Assembly: GCA_937871985.1 (NCBI GenBank)
Contig: CALMPB010000305.1
Coordinates: 1-25,899, forward strand
From: an uncultured Burkholderiaceae bacterium
GTDB lineage: Bacteria; Pseudomonadota; Gammaproteobacteria; Burkholderiales; Burkholderiaceae
DNA: 25,899 nt
Reading direction: 5' to 3'
The notes under the pieces are model-generated. The model saw only the letters and a list, made by a program, of their open reading frames with translations, was not told the origin of the DNA and made no database searches. Positions 16,639 through 23,578 of the stretch are shown here, one piece after another (positions within the stretch are counted from its first letter, which is position 1; the number at the start of each line of letters is the position of its first letter). The position numbers and the translations under genes were made by a program.

Positions 16639-18701
16639 TGGTCCGCGCAGCTTTCCTTCGCTCGGCCGGGGTTGCACTGGTTCTGCTGTGGGATGTACCC
16701 GCCTCCGCAGATGCGACGCGGGACCCATCGCAGCCGACCATCACCGACATCGTCGAAACTCGCCAGATCGATAGTCTCTCGATATCGCCCGATGGCGATT
16801 GGGTGGCATTTCGCGTCGTCGCCCGATCGGTCGCCAGCAACGCCGTATCCGGCCAATGGTATATCCAGCGCATCTCGGGGCGGGACGAAGCGCAACCGGT
16901 CGGGCGAGCATTCACGCCGACTGTAATCCCGCTGATGAGCGTTCCCAAGGACGGCGTCAGCCAATGGGCGCCTGATTCCGCCGCGCTCTATGCGCTCGTG
17001 GAATCGAGCTCCGGGGTGCAGGTTCATCGACTGACGACGGACGCCGATGTGGAAGTGACGGCGGATACCGCTGACGTCGATGCTTTCAGCCTGTCGGCCG
17101 ACGGGCGAACCTTATCCTATCAGGTTCGCAACCCGCGAGCGGAAATCGATCGCGAGCAGGCTGCGGAGAGCGCGCGGGGAATCCATTTTGACCGCTCGGT
17201 CATCACCGACGGCCTACCCCTTATCGACAATTTCCGAATTGGCGAGCGCACCACGACGATCAGGCGCGTTGGCGATGAGGTGGTCGATGAGGCGTGGCGC
17301 GGCGACTTGCGCCAGAAGGAGGTGCAACTCGCCACCGCGCCGGTTTTGCCGACGCGCAATTCCTCCAATTCCGTGCCGCCAGACGTTCACGCGCTCCAAA
17401 CCCATGACGCAATTTCTGGGACCGCTGAGTTGCGGCTTGGGGCGAGCGGCACTCGCATTGTTCTTCGCCAGCTGGTGAAGGCTAACCCGGATGGCCCGTT
17501 CGGAACCTATAGGATCGAAGCGCGCCTCGCTGATGGGCGCAATATGATCTGTGACGCAGCCTTCTGCGCCGGATCGCCAAACGCCATCAGACAGGTCACC
17601 TTCAACCAGCGCCACAACGAGATCGTCGTTCTTTCGGAACCAGGCGTTCGTGGGCGAACGGCGATCGAGGCATGGGATCCGAAGTCCGGCAAGTCCCGCA
17701 CGATCCGGCCTGCAAGCGGCGCGCTCGATGGCGGCTCAATCTACAGCGGTCGCGGATGCGAAGTCGCGGGAAATCAGCTTCTTTGCGTCGAGGCCGGACC
17801 GACCCGCCCTCCCCGCCTGGTTCGGATTGATCTCGATAGCGGAAGCGAGGCCGTTCTTACCGATCCGAATGCCGCATTGGCATCGAAGTCATTCCCGGCC
17901 ACTCAGCTGATCGAATGGAAAGATAGCGCAGGGCGGTTGTGGAACGGTGTCCTCGTTCTCCCCGACACGAATACGTCCGGGAAGCCTCCCCTCGTCATCA
18001 CGACATATCGTTGCAGAGGTTTCCTGCAGGGCGGCACGGCGTGGCTCGCGCCGGAGTTCATTCTTGCCCAACACGGCATCGCTGCGCTCTGCATGAATAC
18101 GAACAACGATATTTTCGCGCAGCGGGACGCGCAAAATCGCATTCTCACGATGCAGCCCTACAAGGACATGTTGGCATCGTACCAGATCGCAATCAATCAG
18201 CTGGCCGCCAAGGGCGTCATCGACCCCAGGAATGTTGGCATCTCCGGACACAGCTTCAGCGCCAATGCCGCAACCTATGCGGTGAGCCATTCCGATCTGT
18301 TTCGAGCCGCGGTTATCGGATCGGGCCCCACCATCGATCCGGGCACTTATTCGCTCGTCGCGCCCGCGGCCAATTCGTGGCGCAAGGCGGTTTATGAAGT
18401 CATCGGGCTGCCGAAGCCGCTCGACGATTCCGACCATATCTGGAAAGAGACGTCGCCTGCGCTGAACGCGAGGGCGGTCAACGCCGCTATTCTCATGCAA
18501 CCACCTGAAAATGAATATCTTTTCTGTCTGCAGCAATATGCGTTTCTGCAGGACGCGCAGAAGGACGTCGACATGTACGTCTATCCGTCGGAAGGCCATA
18601 TGGCGAGCGGTCAGCCCGTTCACCAATATTGGCGCAACAGACGGTCGATCGACTGGTTCACTCGCTGGCTTCTCCCAAAGCCGGAAGCGAAAACACCGTA
18701 A
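16638..18701 (+). CDS. lasso peptide isopeptidase
   Basis: A 687-residue secreted serine peptidase of the prolyl-oligopeptidase type, matching the lasso isopeptidases (AtxE-like) that open the macrolactam bond of the cluster's own product. A signal peptide ends at PASA-DA (about residue 24). The N-terminal half is a beta-propeller (SLSISPDGDWVAFRV, SLSADGRTLSYQVRN) and the C-terminal half an alpha/beta hydrolase. The nucleophile is Ser539 in SGHSFSANA and the His is His654 in YPSEGHMASGQ. At the acidic position I see PPENEY (Glu624 or Glu626), where relatives have Asp. The ATG overlaps the receptor stop (TGATG) and AAGGA at 16627-16631 precedes it by 6 bases. It ends 38 bases from the convergent C gene. 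Confidence 0.88.
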   Translation: MVRAAFLRSAGVALVLLWDVPASADATRDPSQPTITDIVETRQIDSLSISPDGDWVAFRVVARSVASNAVSGQWYIQRISGRDEAQPVGRAFTPTVIPLMSVPKDGVSQWAPDSAALYALVESSSGVQVHRLTTDADVEVTADTADVDAFSLSADGRTLSYQVRNPRAEIDREQAAESARGIHFDRSVITDGLPLIDNFRIGERTTTIRRVGDEVVDEAWRGDLRQKEVQLATAPVLPTRNSSNSVPPDVHALQTHDAISGTAELRLGASGTRIVLRQLVKANPDGPFGTYRIEARLADGRNMICDAAFCAGSPNAIRQVTFNQRHNEIVVLSEPGVRGRTAIEAWDPKSGKSRTIRPASGALDGGSIYSGRGCEVAGNQLLCVEAGPTRPPRLVRIDLDSGSEAVLTDPNAALASKSFPATQLIEWKDSAGRLWNGVLVLPDTNTSGKPPLVITTYRCRGFLQGGTAWLAPEFILAQHGIAALCMNTNNDIFAQRDAQNRILTMQPYKDMLASYQIAINQLAAKGVIDPRNVGISGHSFSANAATYAVSHSDLFRAAVIGSGPTIDPGTYSLVAPAANSWRKAVYEVIGLPKPLDDSDHIWKETSPALNARAVNAAILMQPPENEYLFCLQQYAFLQDAQKDVDMYVYPSEGHMASGQPVHQYWRNRRSIDWFTRWLLPKPEAKTP

Positions 18702-18739
18702 GGCCGATGCGCACGCGCGAATGGCTCACGCGCAGAGCA

Positions 18740-20503
18740 TTATTGCCAGCTGCGACACCAGGCCTCGACGTCGAGGAGCGCCAATATGCGAGCCCAGGCA
18801 AGGTCATCGTACATGCCGGGTTGGCGCAACGCGCGTCGGATTTCATCCGTTCTGAGCAACCCCGCATCCGACAGGAAACCGCCGCACAGGAGATCCTCGA
18901 TTTCACGACCTTGCTGCTCGATCAATTCTATCGCCAGGCGATCGAAGCTTCCCTTTGTCGTCCGCTCGATGATCTCAGATGGTAACCGGTTGCGAAAGGC
19001 ATCGCGCGCAACCGCCCGGTTCACGCCGCCGCGGCACCACATCCACGACGGGATTTTGAGGCACGACTCGACCACGGGCTGGGACAGTAACGGATATATG
19101 ACCGGGTATTTCCGTTCATAGCCAAAGCCTTCAGTGAAGTTCGAGACGATGACAAGCAACCCGATGTGCTCGAGCTTTCCCGGTAGACGCTCTTTTGTGG
19201 GAGCCAGCCAGGGGTGGCATCCGACATCGAATTCGACGGTGCGGTACCTGCCGCGGAGGAACGACAAGTCTGGCTTCCACATATAGCCGGGATGGCGTCG
19301 TCGGAGCCGCCTCACCGCCGCACGCGCAACCGTGAACCCGCCGGCCCCGCTTAGCGCGCTCACATCCCTCACGGTTTCACAGAATTTGAATGGGCCGCCA
19401 CGCGAGAGGGTTCGGTCAGCGACGGGCGCCGAGGACTGGATATAGCAAAAGACGTTGTCGCCGCCGCCGCCGCTGAACACCACATCAGCGCCGACCGCTT
19501 CCGCCCATTCCTTCACGTTGCGCGCGCCCGACTGCGAAAAGGCACGCGAAAGCGGCCGCGGCAGATGGGCTGCGTCTGACCGCAGGATATCGATACTGGC
19601 GATGCTCTCGGTCGCGTTGCGGACTTCCCTGCCGAGGCTATCGCCAAGCGCGTTGGCATAGTGCCGCTCGTCGCCGAGCGACCCCTCGACGCTCAGCAGA
19701 TTAAGCAATGTCAGTTCGACCCCTGCGTGATGAAGCGCCCCCGCGACAATCGAGGAATCAAGCCCCCCCGACACCCCCAGGAGCGCATGACGATAACACG
19801 ACGCCCAGGCACCAATCGTAGCGTCCACCGTCGCCGCCAGCCCCTCCGCTGCTTCGCGCCAATCATCAATTTGGACGGACCGGGCGGCAAAATCCCAGGG
19901 AGACCATCCTTGCTCGCGACGTGCGGTGCCATCCGCAATCACAAGGTGTTCACCGGGCCCGAGCTCTTCCACTCCCTCGAGCGCCGTTCGGTGAAACCGA
20001 AATCCCCGCATCTGCAAATGACCGGCAAGGTAGGCGAGATCGATCGCCGGCTTCGCGGCGCCGAGCAGTTCGAAGTCCCGCACGCTCGTCGCCATGACAA
20101 CACAGGGCCCGAACATCGTAAAATAGATCGGACGCGTCGCCGAAGCGTCCCGTACAACGCGCACCTCCTCATTTGCTCGCGACGCGAGAAAAGCAACGAA
20201 ACCACCCCACATATCGGTGTGGAGGGATCGCCCGTGAGTTTGGCCGATTGTCGCGACCTGACGCTGGTCGAACCGGTCGACCGATCTCGCCGGGAACAAT
20301 CCCTCGAAGACGGCCCCGATCACGATCCCCTTGTCCGGATCGAGCGGCAGCGCTGGTAAACTCTCGTCAGTCCAGACCATCATGTTCGCGCTACGGTACC
20401 GGATTTGGAGCGCATGAACGCCCGACAGGCGCGCAATGATCTCCGGCGCAACTATATCGCCCGGTCGCGCCGCGATTACCGCAAGGCAGCGTCCGACGGT
20501 CAT
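18740..20503 (-). CDS. lasso peptide C protein (asparagine-synthetase-like macrolactam synthetase)
   Basis: A 587-residue homologue of asparagine synthetase B, the ATP-dependent enzyme that activates the ring-closing Asp/Glu side chain and joins it to Gly1 of the core peptide. The N-terminal region (1-190) resembles the glutaminase-type fold but has no Cys at position 2, so it cannot hydrolyse glutamine, as expected for lasso C proteins. The ATP pyrophosphatase loop SGGLDSS is at 245-251, and the second acidic segment VVFSGGGGDNVF follows. The start is ATG at 20503 because it overlaps the B gene stop as ATGA; the frame is open further upstream but only inside B. It should act with B in the cytoplasm. 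Confidence 0.92.
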   Translation of the reverse strand: MTVGRCLAVIAARPGDIVAPEIIARLSGVHALQIRYRSANMMVWTDESLPALPLDPDKGIVIGAVFEGLFPARSVDRFDQRQVATIGQTHGRSLHTDMWGGFVAFLASRANEEVRVVRDASATRPIYFTMFGPCVVMATSVRDFELLGAAKPAIDLAYLAGHLQMRGFRFHRTALEGVEELGPGEHLVIADGTARREQGWSPWDFAARSVQIDDWREAAEGLAATVDATIGAWASCYRHALLGVSGGLDSSIVAGALHHAGVELTLLNLLSVEGSLGDERHYANALGDSLGREVRNATESIASIDILRSDAAHLPRPLSRAFSQSGARNVKEWAEAVGADVVFSGGGGDNVFCYIQSSAPVADRTLSRGGPFKFCETVRDVSALSGAGGFTVARAAVRRLRRRHPGYMWKPDLSFLRGRYRTVEFDVGCHPWLAPTKERLPGKLEHIGLLVIVSNFTEGFGYERKYPVIYPLLSQPVVESCLKIPSWMWCRGGVNRAVARDAFRNRLPSEIIERTTKGSFDRLAIELIEQQGREIEDLLCGGFLSDAGLLRTDEIRRALRQPGMYDDLAWARILALLDVEAWCRSWQ

Positions 20504-21177
20504 ATCGTCAGGATTGGTCGAAAGGGCGAAACGCGATCCGGGGCATCCGTGACGGTAAACTTGCCGATTTCGACCCAGCAATGTGCCTGAAATGGTCGGT
20601 CGACGACTCCGATCACCATCCGCGGCGCATAGCCGGCGGCCATCATCATTCTCATCGCGCAGATCGATCGGGGCAAGCACCAGCGATTGGCACCGAACAG
20701 GAAATCGATGAGGCGAGCAGCCGTCGATATTCCGGATATCCGCGACAAGCCATCCAGTTCGCGGGGGCCGCCCGTGCTAATGCGGGTTTTGGCCTCAATT
20801 AGTTCGGCAATAATCTCCCGTATCGGACGTTTCCGCACCTCGTACATGGTGGCGATCATCCGGACCACAGCTGACACGACCCAAACTCTGGTCGGAGCAC
20901 CTGTCAGCGCCGCCGTCGGCCGTCGCCCCCGGCGCGGCGCGGGCGCGCGATCCTTCGTCACCGGCATCGGTTCGGCTGTCAAAATGCCTCGGCTGACTAA
21001 TTTCCCAATCTGCACCTCCTGGTTTCGAGTCGGGATGCCGCCGGAAATCGCGACCTTCATCGCCTCTTCCAGCGAGCCGCTGATCAGAAGATATCGATCC
21101 GCGTTCAGATCGAGGACGACTGTTCCCGACTGGAAATCGCAAGCGTAGATCGCGTCGGCCAATCGGAGCGCAGCCAT
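20500..21177 (-). CDS. lasso peptide B protein (RRE plus transglutaminase-like leader peptidase)
   Basis: This protein binds the precursor leader and cleaves it off. Residues about 5-75 form the RiPP recognition element (YACDFQSGTVVLDLNADRYLLI). The C-terminal half is the B2 cysteine protease with Cys in RWCLPRSICAMRM (167), His in FQAHCWVEI (199) and Asp in FTVTDAP (211). The spacing of 32 and 12 residues is the same as I recall for the Cys-His-Asp triad of McjB. The two domains are fused, as usual in proteobacteria. The start at 21177 (225 residues) has GGAA 5 bases upstream; ATG 21189 is also possible. Starts further upstream are unlikely, since they would run through the hairpin at 21257-21284. 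The stop overlaps the C start. Confidence 0.9.
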   Translation of the reverse strand: MAALRLADAIYACDFQSGTVVLDLNADRYLLISGSLEEAMKVAISGGIPTRNQEVQIGKLVSRGILTAEPMPVTKDRAPAPRRGRRPTAALTGAPTRVWVVSAVVRMIATMYEVRKRPIREIIAELIEAKTRISTGGPRELDGLSRISGISTAARLIDFLFGANRWCLPRSICAMRMMMAAGYAPRMVIGVVDRPFQAHCWVEIGKFTVTDAPDRVSPFRPILTI

Positions 21178-21256
21178 GGCGAGTTCCATTTGTGCGGGTG
21201 GGCGCTTTGTACTACCGCCTACGGGCAGGCGGCAGGTAGCACCAACAGGGGCGAAA

Positions 21257-21284
21257 GGGCGCGCGACCACCTCGCCGCGCGCCC
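21257..21284 (-). terminator. hairpin between precursor and B genes, probable attenuator
   Basis: GGGCGCGCG and CGCGCGCCC form a perfect 9-bp stem with a 10-base loop, starting 10 bases after the precursor stop codon; TTTC follows on the minus strand. A second, weaker hairpin (CCGCCT 21215-21220 with AGGCGG 21227-21232) lies before the B start. Lasso clusters of proteobacteria often have such a stem after the precursor gene, which favours the precursor transcript over the enzyme genes. Confidence 0.7.
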
Positions 21285-21294
21285 TCGAAGGCGA

Positions 21295-21432
21295 TCAATC
21301 GTCCGCGTCGGACAGACCCGGATTGGTGATGCCCGAGACGCCGTCGAAGTGTCCGCCGAGCGGCCCCTTGGTCTCGGCGCTTGCGGCGCCCAGATCGATC
21401 ACCTCGATATCGCGATCGTCATACCGGTCCAT
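21295..21432 (-). CDS. lasso peptide precursor
   Basis: A 45-residue precursor recognised from context and pattern. The 22-residue leader ends with VIDLGAASAETK; Thr21 is the conserved penultimate leader residue, and the LG-AS-ET spacing resembles known astexin-type leaders. The 23-residue core begins with the ring GPLGGHFD, closed between the Gly1 amino group and the Asp8 side chain. The tail GVSGITNPGLSDADD has three acidic residues and no bulky plug apart from Leu18 and Ile13. If uncleaved, my calculated neutral monoisotopic mass of the lasso is about 2178.98 Da; C-terminal trimming would lower it. A strong ribosome binding site (CGGAGG, 5 bases before ATG) is present. Only one precursor copy is seen. 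Confidence 0.9.
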   Translation of the reverse strand: MDRYDDRDIEVIDLGAASAETKGPLGGHFDGVSGITNPGLSDADD

Positions 21433-21451
21433 ATGTACCTCCGTTGCAGAG

Positions 21452-21494
21452 TGGCTGCACCATTGCAGCCATCGCAATTCTAGCAAGGCCTTGC
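21452..21494 (-). promoter_or_regulatory. palindromes upstream of the lasso precursor
   Basis: TGGCTGCA (21452-21459) and TGCAGCCA (21464-21471) are perfect 8-bp arms around a 4-base loop, ending 19 bases before the ATG, so they may fold in the mRNA leader or bind a regulator. GCAAGGCCTTGC (21483-21494) is a perfect 12-bp palindrome. On the minus strand TTATAAG lies just upstream (about 21510) and could be a -10 element, without a clear -35. Confidence 0.5.
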
Positions 21495-21556
21495 AGACGG
21501 CTGCGATCTTATAAGGTCTCGTTCGGGCGACTATTCTTTGAAACTGATAAAGATCA

Positions 21557-21577
21557 GGACCGCGACATTCGCGGACC
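21557..21577. promoter_or_regulatory. operator-like inverted repeat between GntR and precursor genes
   Basis: CCGCGA (21560-21565) and TCGCGG (21569-21574) flank CAT, with GG and CC further out separated by one mismatched base. It lies in the 178-bp gap between the GntR-type gene and the precursor gene and is a candidate site for the GntR protein. Confidence 0.4.
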
Positions 21578-21610
21578 ACATGAATTCCCGGCGACAAATC
21601 GCCCTTCTCG

Positions 21611-22225
21611 CTACGTTGCTAACGCCTCGATAATCTTATTGGCGCGGCGAATTCTTCGGCGATGATAGGCTCGAATTGCCGCAAAACGGTTATGATCCGA
21701 ACCGCGAAGGAGTGCATTTCGAAGGTGTTCGAGTTCCCCCGTCAAGTTCGCGAGGACCACCGACTCACGTTGCCGGACCGGCTGTAGACGATCATTTGCG
21801 GCAAGTAGCGCCCGCGCATGCTCCCGGTTATCACTTAGCGCAGCAATCGAACGAAAAAGTCGGGTTCCCATGGAGGCGGCATTGTCGCCCGAAAGGGCGT
21901 CGAATTCCCCGACGGATAGTGCGTCGAACAGCGAATGATCGGTCAATTTGACGATCAGGCGAACCAGGTGTTCGTGCCATTGATAGAGATCACGGAGCTC
22001 GGCTTCAGAAATCGCCGGCACGCGGTATCCACCGCGCTGGACCGGTTCGAGCAGCCCCTCGCCCAGGAGGCGCTGCGCCCCATCCCGCAATGGCGCGATC
22101 GACACTCCATGTTCGGCAGCCAGCACGCGTTCAACGATGGTCTCGCCTGGCTTAAACCGGCCTGCGACAACATCGGCTTTGAGCATTTGATAGGCCCGCT
22201 CCGCGGCGACAGCTTCCGGCGCCAT
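21611..22225 (-). CDS. GntR-family regulator (FadR/FCD-like)
   Basis: A 204-residue regulator. The N-terminal winged helix (1-75; AYQMLKADVVAGRFKPGETI, then VSIAPLRDGAQRLLGEGLLE) is typical GntR. The rest (about 80-200) is helical and fits the ligand-binding FCD domain (ELRDLYQWHEHLVRLIVKL, then AIRAYHRRRIRRANKIIEAL), although metal-binding His residues are only partly evident. It starts 13 bases after the XRE gene and precedes the lasso precursor in the same direction, so it likely controls the cluster. The inducer is unknown; a precursor metabolite or the peptide itself are possibilities. Confidence 0.85.
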   Translation of the reverse strand: MAPEAVAAERAYQMLKADVVAGRFKPGETIVERVLAAEHGVSIAPLRDGAQRLLGEGLLEPVQRGGYRVPAISEAELRDLYQWHEHLVRLIVKLTDHSLFDALSVGEFDALSGDNAASMGTRLFRSIAALSDNREHARALLAANDRLQPVRQRESVVLANLTGELEHLRNALLRGSDHNRFAAIRAYHRRRIRRANKIIEALAT

Positions 22226-22238
22226 CCCCGCCTCGCTC

Positions 22239-22649
22239 TCAACGCTCGCCCGGCCGACTAAGGCCAGCTTGTGCGCTCAATCTCGACGTGATGCGGTTCT
22301 GGTGACGAACAACGACATCAAGGAGTTCGCATTCGAGTTCCCAGAGATCATCCTGCAGCAACAGTTCGCGCGGTACGGTCATTTGGTGCTCCATTGCGAG
22401 AATTGGAATAAAAAGGTGTGGGGTCGTCATCGCCAGCGCATGCGCACAGCGAATATGATCCTCGAACCTCGACGTCGCAGCACCGGCCTCAATTTCACGC
22501 ACCCACCGCTCGCTACGCCCGGTCTTTTGGGCGAGACGCGCTTGCGGAATCTTGTCCCGGCGCCTTCGTCGCTCGATGAGCTTTCCGGAAAGCTCCTTGA
22601 TCGACGCAAAATCTTCCCTGTCGGTCGTTTTTGGATTTTGGAGCGTCAT
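22239..22649 (-). CDS. XRE-type helix-turn-helix regulator
   Basis: A 136-residue protein with a Cro/CI-type helix-turn-helix at about 18-82 (SGKLIERRRRRDKIPQARLA, then GRSERWVREIEAG). The C-terminal part (85-136) is helical and not recognised. The ATG at 22649 is chosen because the likely promoter at 22702-22730 leaves a leader of about 45 bases; the open frame further upstream starts inside that promoter. It forms a two-gene unit with the GntR-type gene, 13 bases apart. It could report cell state to the lasso cluster. Role inferred from position only. Confidence 0.75.
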   Translation of the reverse strand: MTLQNPKTTDREDFASIKELSGKLIERRRRRDKIPQARLAQKTGRSERWVREIEAGAATSRFEDHIRCAHALAMTTPHLFIPILAMEHQMTVPRELLLQDDLWELECELLDVVVRHQNRITSRLSAQAGLSRPGER

Positions 22650-22701
22650 CTGCCGGACTCCGTGGCAGCGCCTCAAAGATCCAAACTCACAGCCCGCAGA
22701 G

Positions 22702-22730
22702 ATGATGTTGTACAATAATCATGTCGTCAA
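22702..22730 (-). promoter_or_regulatory. sigma70-like promoter of the XRE-GntR unit
   Basis: On the minus strand TTGACG (-35) and CATCAT (-10, four of six consensus bases) are separated by exactly 17 bases. Transcription would begin about 45 bases before the ATG at 22649. Confidence 0.5.
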
Positions 22731-22743
22731 TTCTCGTCTTGTC

Positions 22744-22795
22744 GCGCGCGCGAGAGTATTTTCCGAGTGACACGGGAAAATAGTCTCGCACGCGC
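22744..22795. repeat. 52-base inverted repeat upstream of the XRE promoter
   Basis: The 15-base arms at 22750-22764 and 22775-22789 match with one mismatch around a 10-base centre. GCGCG at 22744-22748 and CGCGC at 22791-22795 extend the stem past one unpaired base on each side. It sits between the end of the upstream gene and the -35 element, so it may be a terminator-like hairpin for the first or an operator for the second. Confidence 0.65.
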
Positions 22796-22803
22796 AACTA
22801 ATT

Positions 22804-23238
22804 TTAACAATCCGATGGTGACCGCCCAATCTCGCCGCACACCTCGTCATAGATTTTCAGCAATCGACGGTCATCGCGCTCTTCAAGGAGCATGAGAGCT
22901 ACGAGGAAGGTCTTCCAGACCTGGGGAGTCGGATGGACTGGTTGCGCGGTCGTCGCGCGTGCGATTGCATCCTCGACGTGATCTGCAAGCGCGGGCGACG
23001 TTCCGACATAACGAACAATCCTGCCGCCCAGGCGGTCAAGCTCAGGATCGAGCAGACAGGCCGCGATTGTTTCGCCGCTCGCGTGCCGGAGCCCGGCTAC
23101 AGCGACATATAGCGTTGCACCGTGCGGCAGGAGATCTCCTACCAGTCGGCACAATCGACAATGACCGCGCAGAAACAGCTGAATTCCTTCAGCTGAAAGC
23201 TGCAACTTGAAAGCTCGTGATCGTATCCCAGTCGCCAT
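22804..23238 (-). CDS. hypothetical protein, 144 residues
   Basis: I do not recognise this protein. It has a Cys/His cluster (GHCRLCRLVG, about 25-34), a middle hydrophobic segment (ATLYVAVAGLRHASG) and a helical C-terminal half (VWKTFLVALMLLEERDDRRLLKIYDEVCG). No signal peptide is evident. GGAAAA precedes the ATG at good spacing, which supports translation. It diverges from the transfer genes and is followed by the 52-base inverted repeat and the XRE-GntR unit. The Cys pair could bind metal, but no family supports that. Confidence 0.5.
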   Translation of the reverse strand: MATGIRSRAFKLQLSAEGIQLFLRGHCRLCRLVGDLLPHGATLYVAVAGLRHASGETIAACLLDPELDRLGGRIVRYVGTSPALADHVEDAIARATTAQPVHPTPQVWKTFLVALMLLEERDDRRLLKIYDEVCGEIGRSPSDC

Positions 23239-23578
23239 CGCCGTTTTCCGTTTCCAGCTTGAAAACCGAATCGAGCGACCCTGCTCTGCCCCAAACCGTC
23301 TTGCGGGGCGGTTTACGAGCGCTTTGCCGTCACGAGAACAGATCGTGAAACCGGAAATGTATTTCCGGTTTTCGGAAATTCATTTCCGATAATCGGCAAT
23401 ACACTGCCTCAAACCGGAAACTAACTTCCTCCTGCCTTGCGGGGCGGCGCTCGCCGCTGCCATCCGTGCCGTGTCGAAACGACGAAGCCAGGGCGCCCTT
23501 TTTCGAACGAACGGCCTGCCCTTCGCCAGATTTCCATCCCCAGCACCCGCGAGCGGGCGAAAGTGGAGACATGCGTCC
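23239..23578. other. palindrome-rich control region between divergent genes
   Basis: The perfect palindrome AAACCGGAAAT-GT-ATTTCCGGTTT (23348-23371) is directly followed by TCGGAAAT-TC-ATTTCCGA (23372-23389), and a half-site AAACCGGAAA lies at 23411-23420. All share GGAAAT/ATTTCC. The 12-mer CTTGCGGGGCGG occurs at 23300-23311 and again at 23436-23447. No gene is seen. The array lies upstream of the transfer operon and is a likely regulator binding site, or less likely part of a transfer or replication origin. Confidence 0.6.

Noticed and set aside
21178..21270. Longer N-terminus for the B protein
   Set aside because: It would translate through the attenuator hairpin and second stem, and RRE similarity starts only after the ATG at 21189 or 21177.
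21433..21597. In-frame upstream extension of the lasso precursor to about 100 residues
   Set aside because: The strong ribosome binding site and leader pattern place the start at 21432; the extension would include the palindromes and does not resemble a leader.
21433..21610. A second lasso precursor gene
   Set aside because: No other short frame with a Thr-x-Gly junction and Asp/Glu at ring position 7-9 was seen near the cluster.
22269..22718. Plus-strand open frame of 149 codons
   Set aside because: Antisense to the XRE-type gene, which has a clear HTH and promoter.
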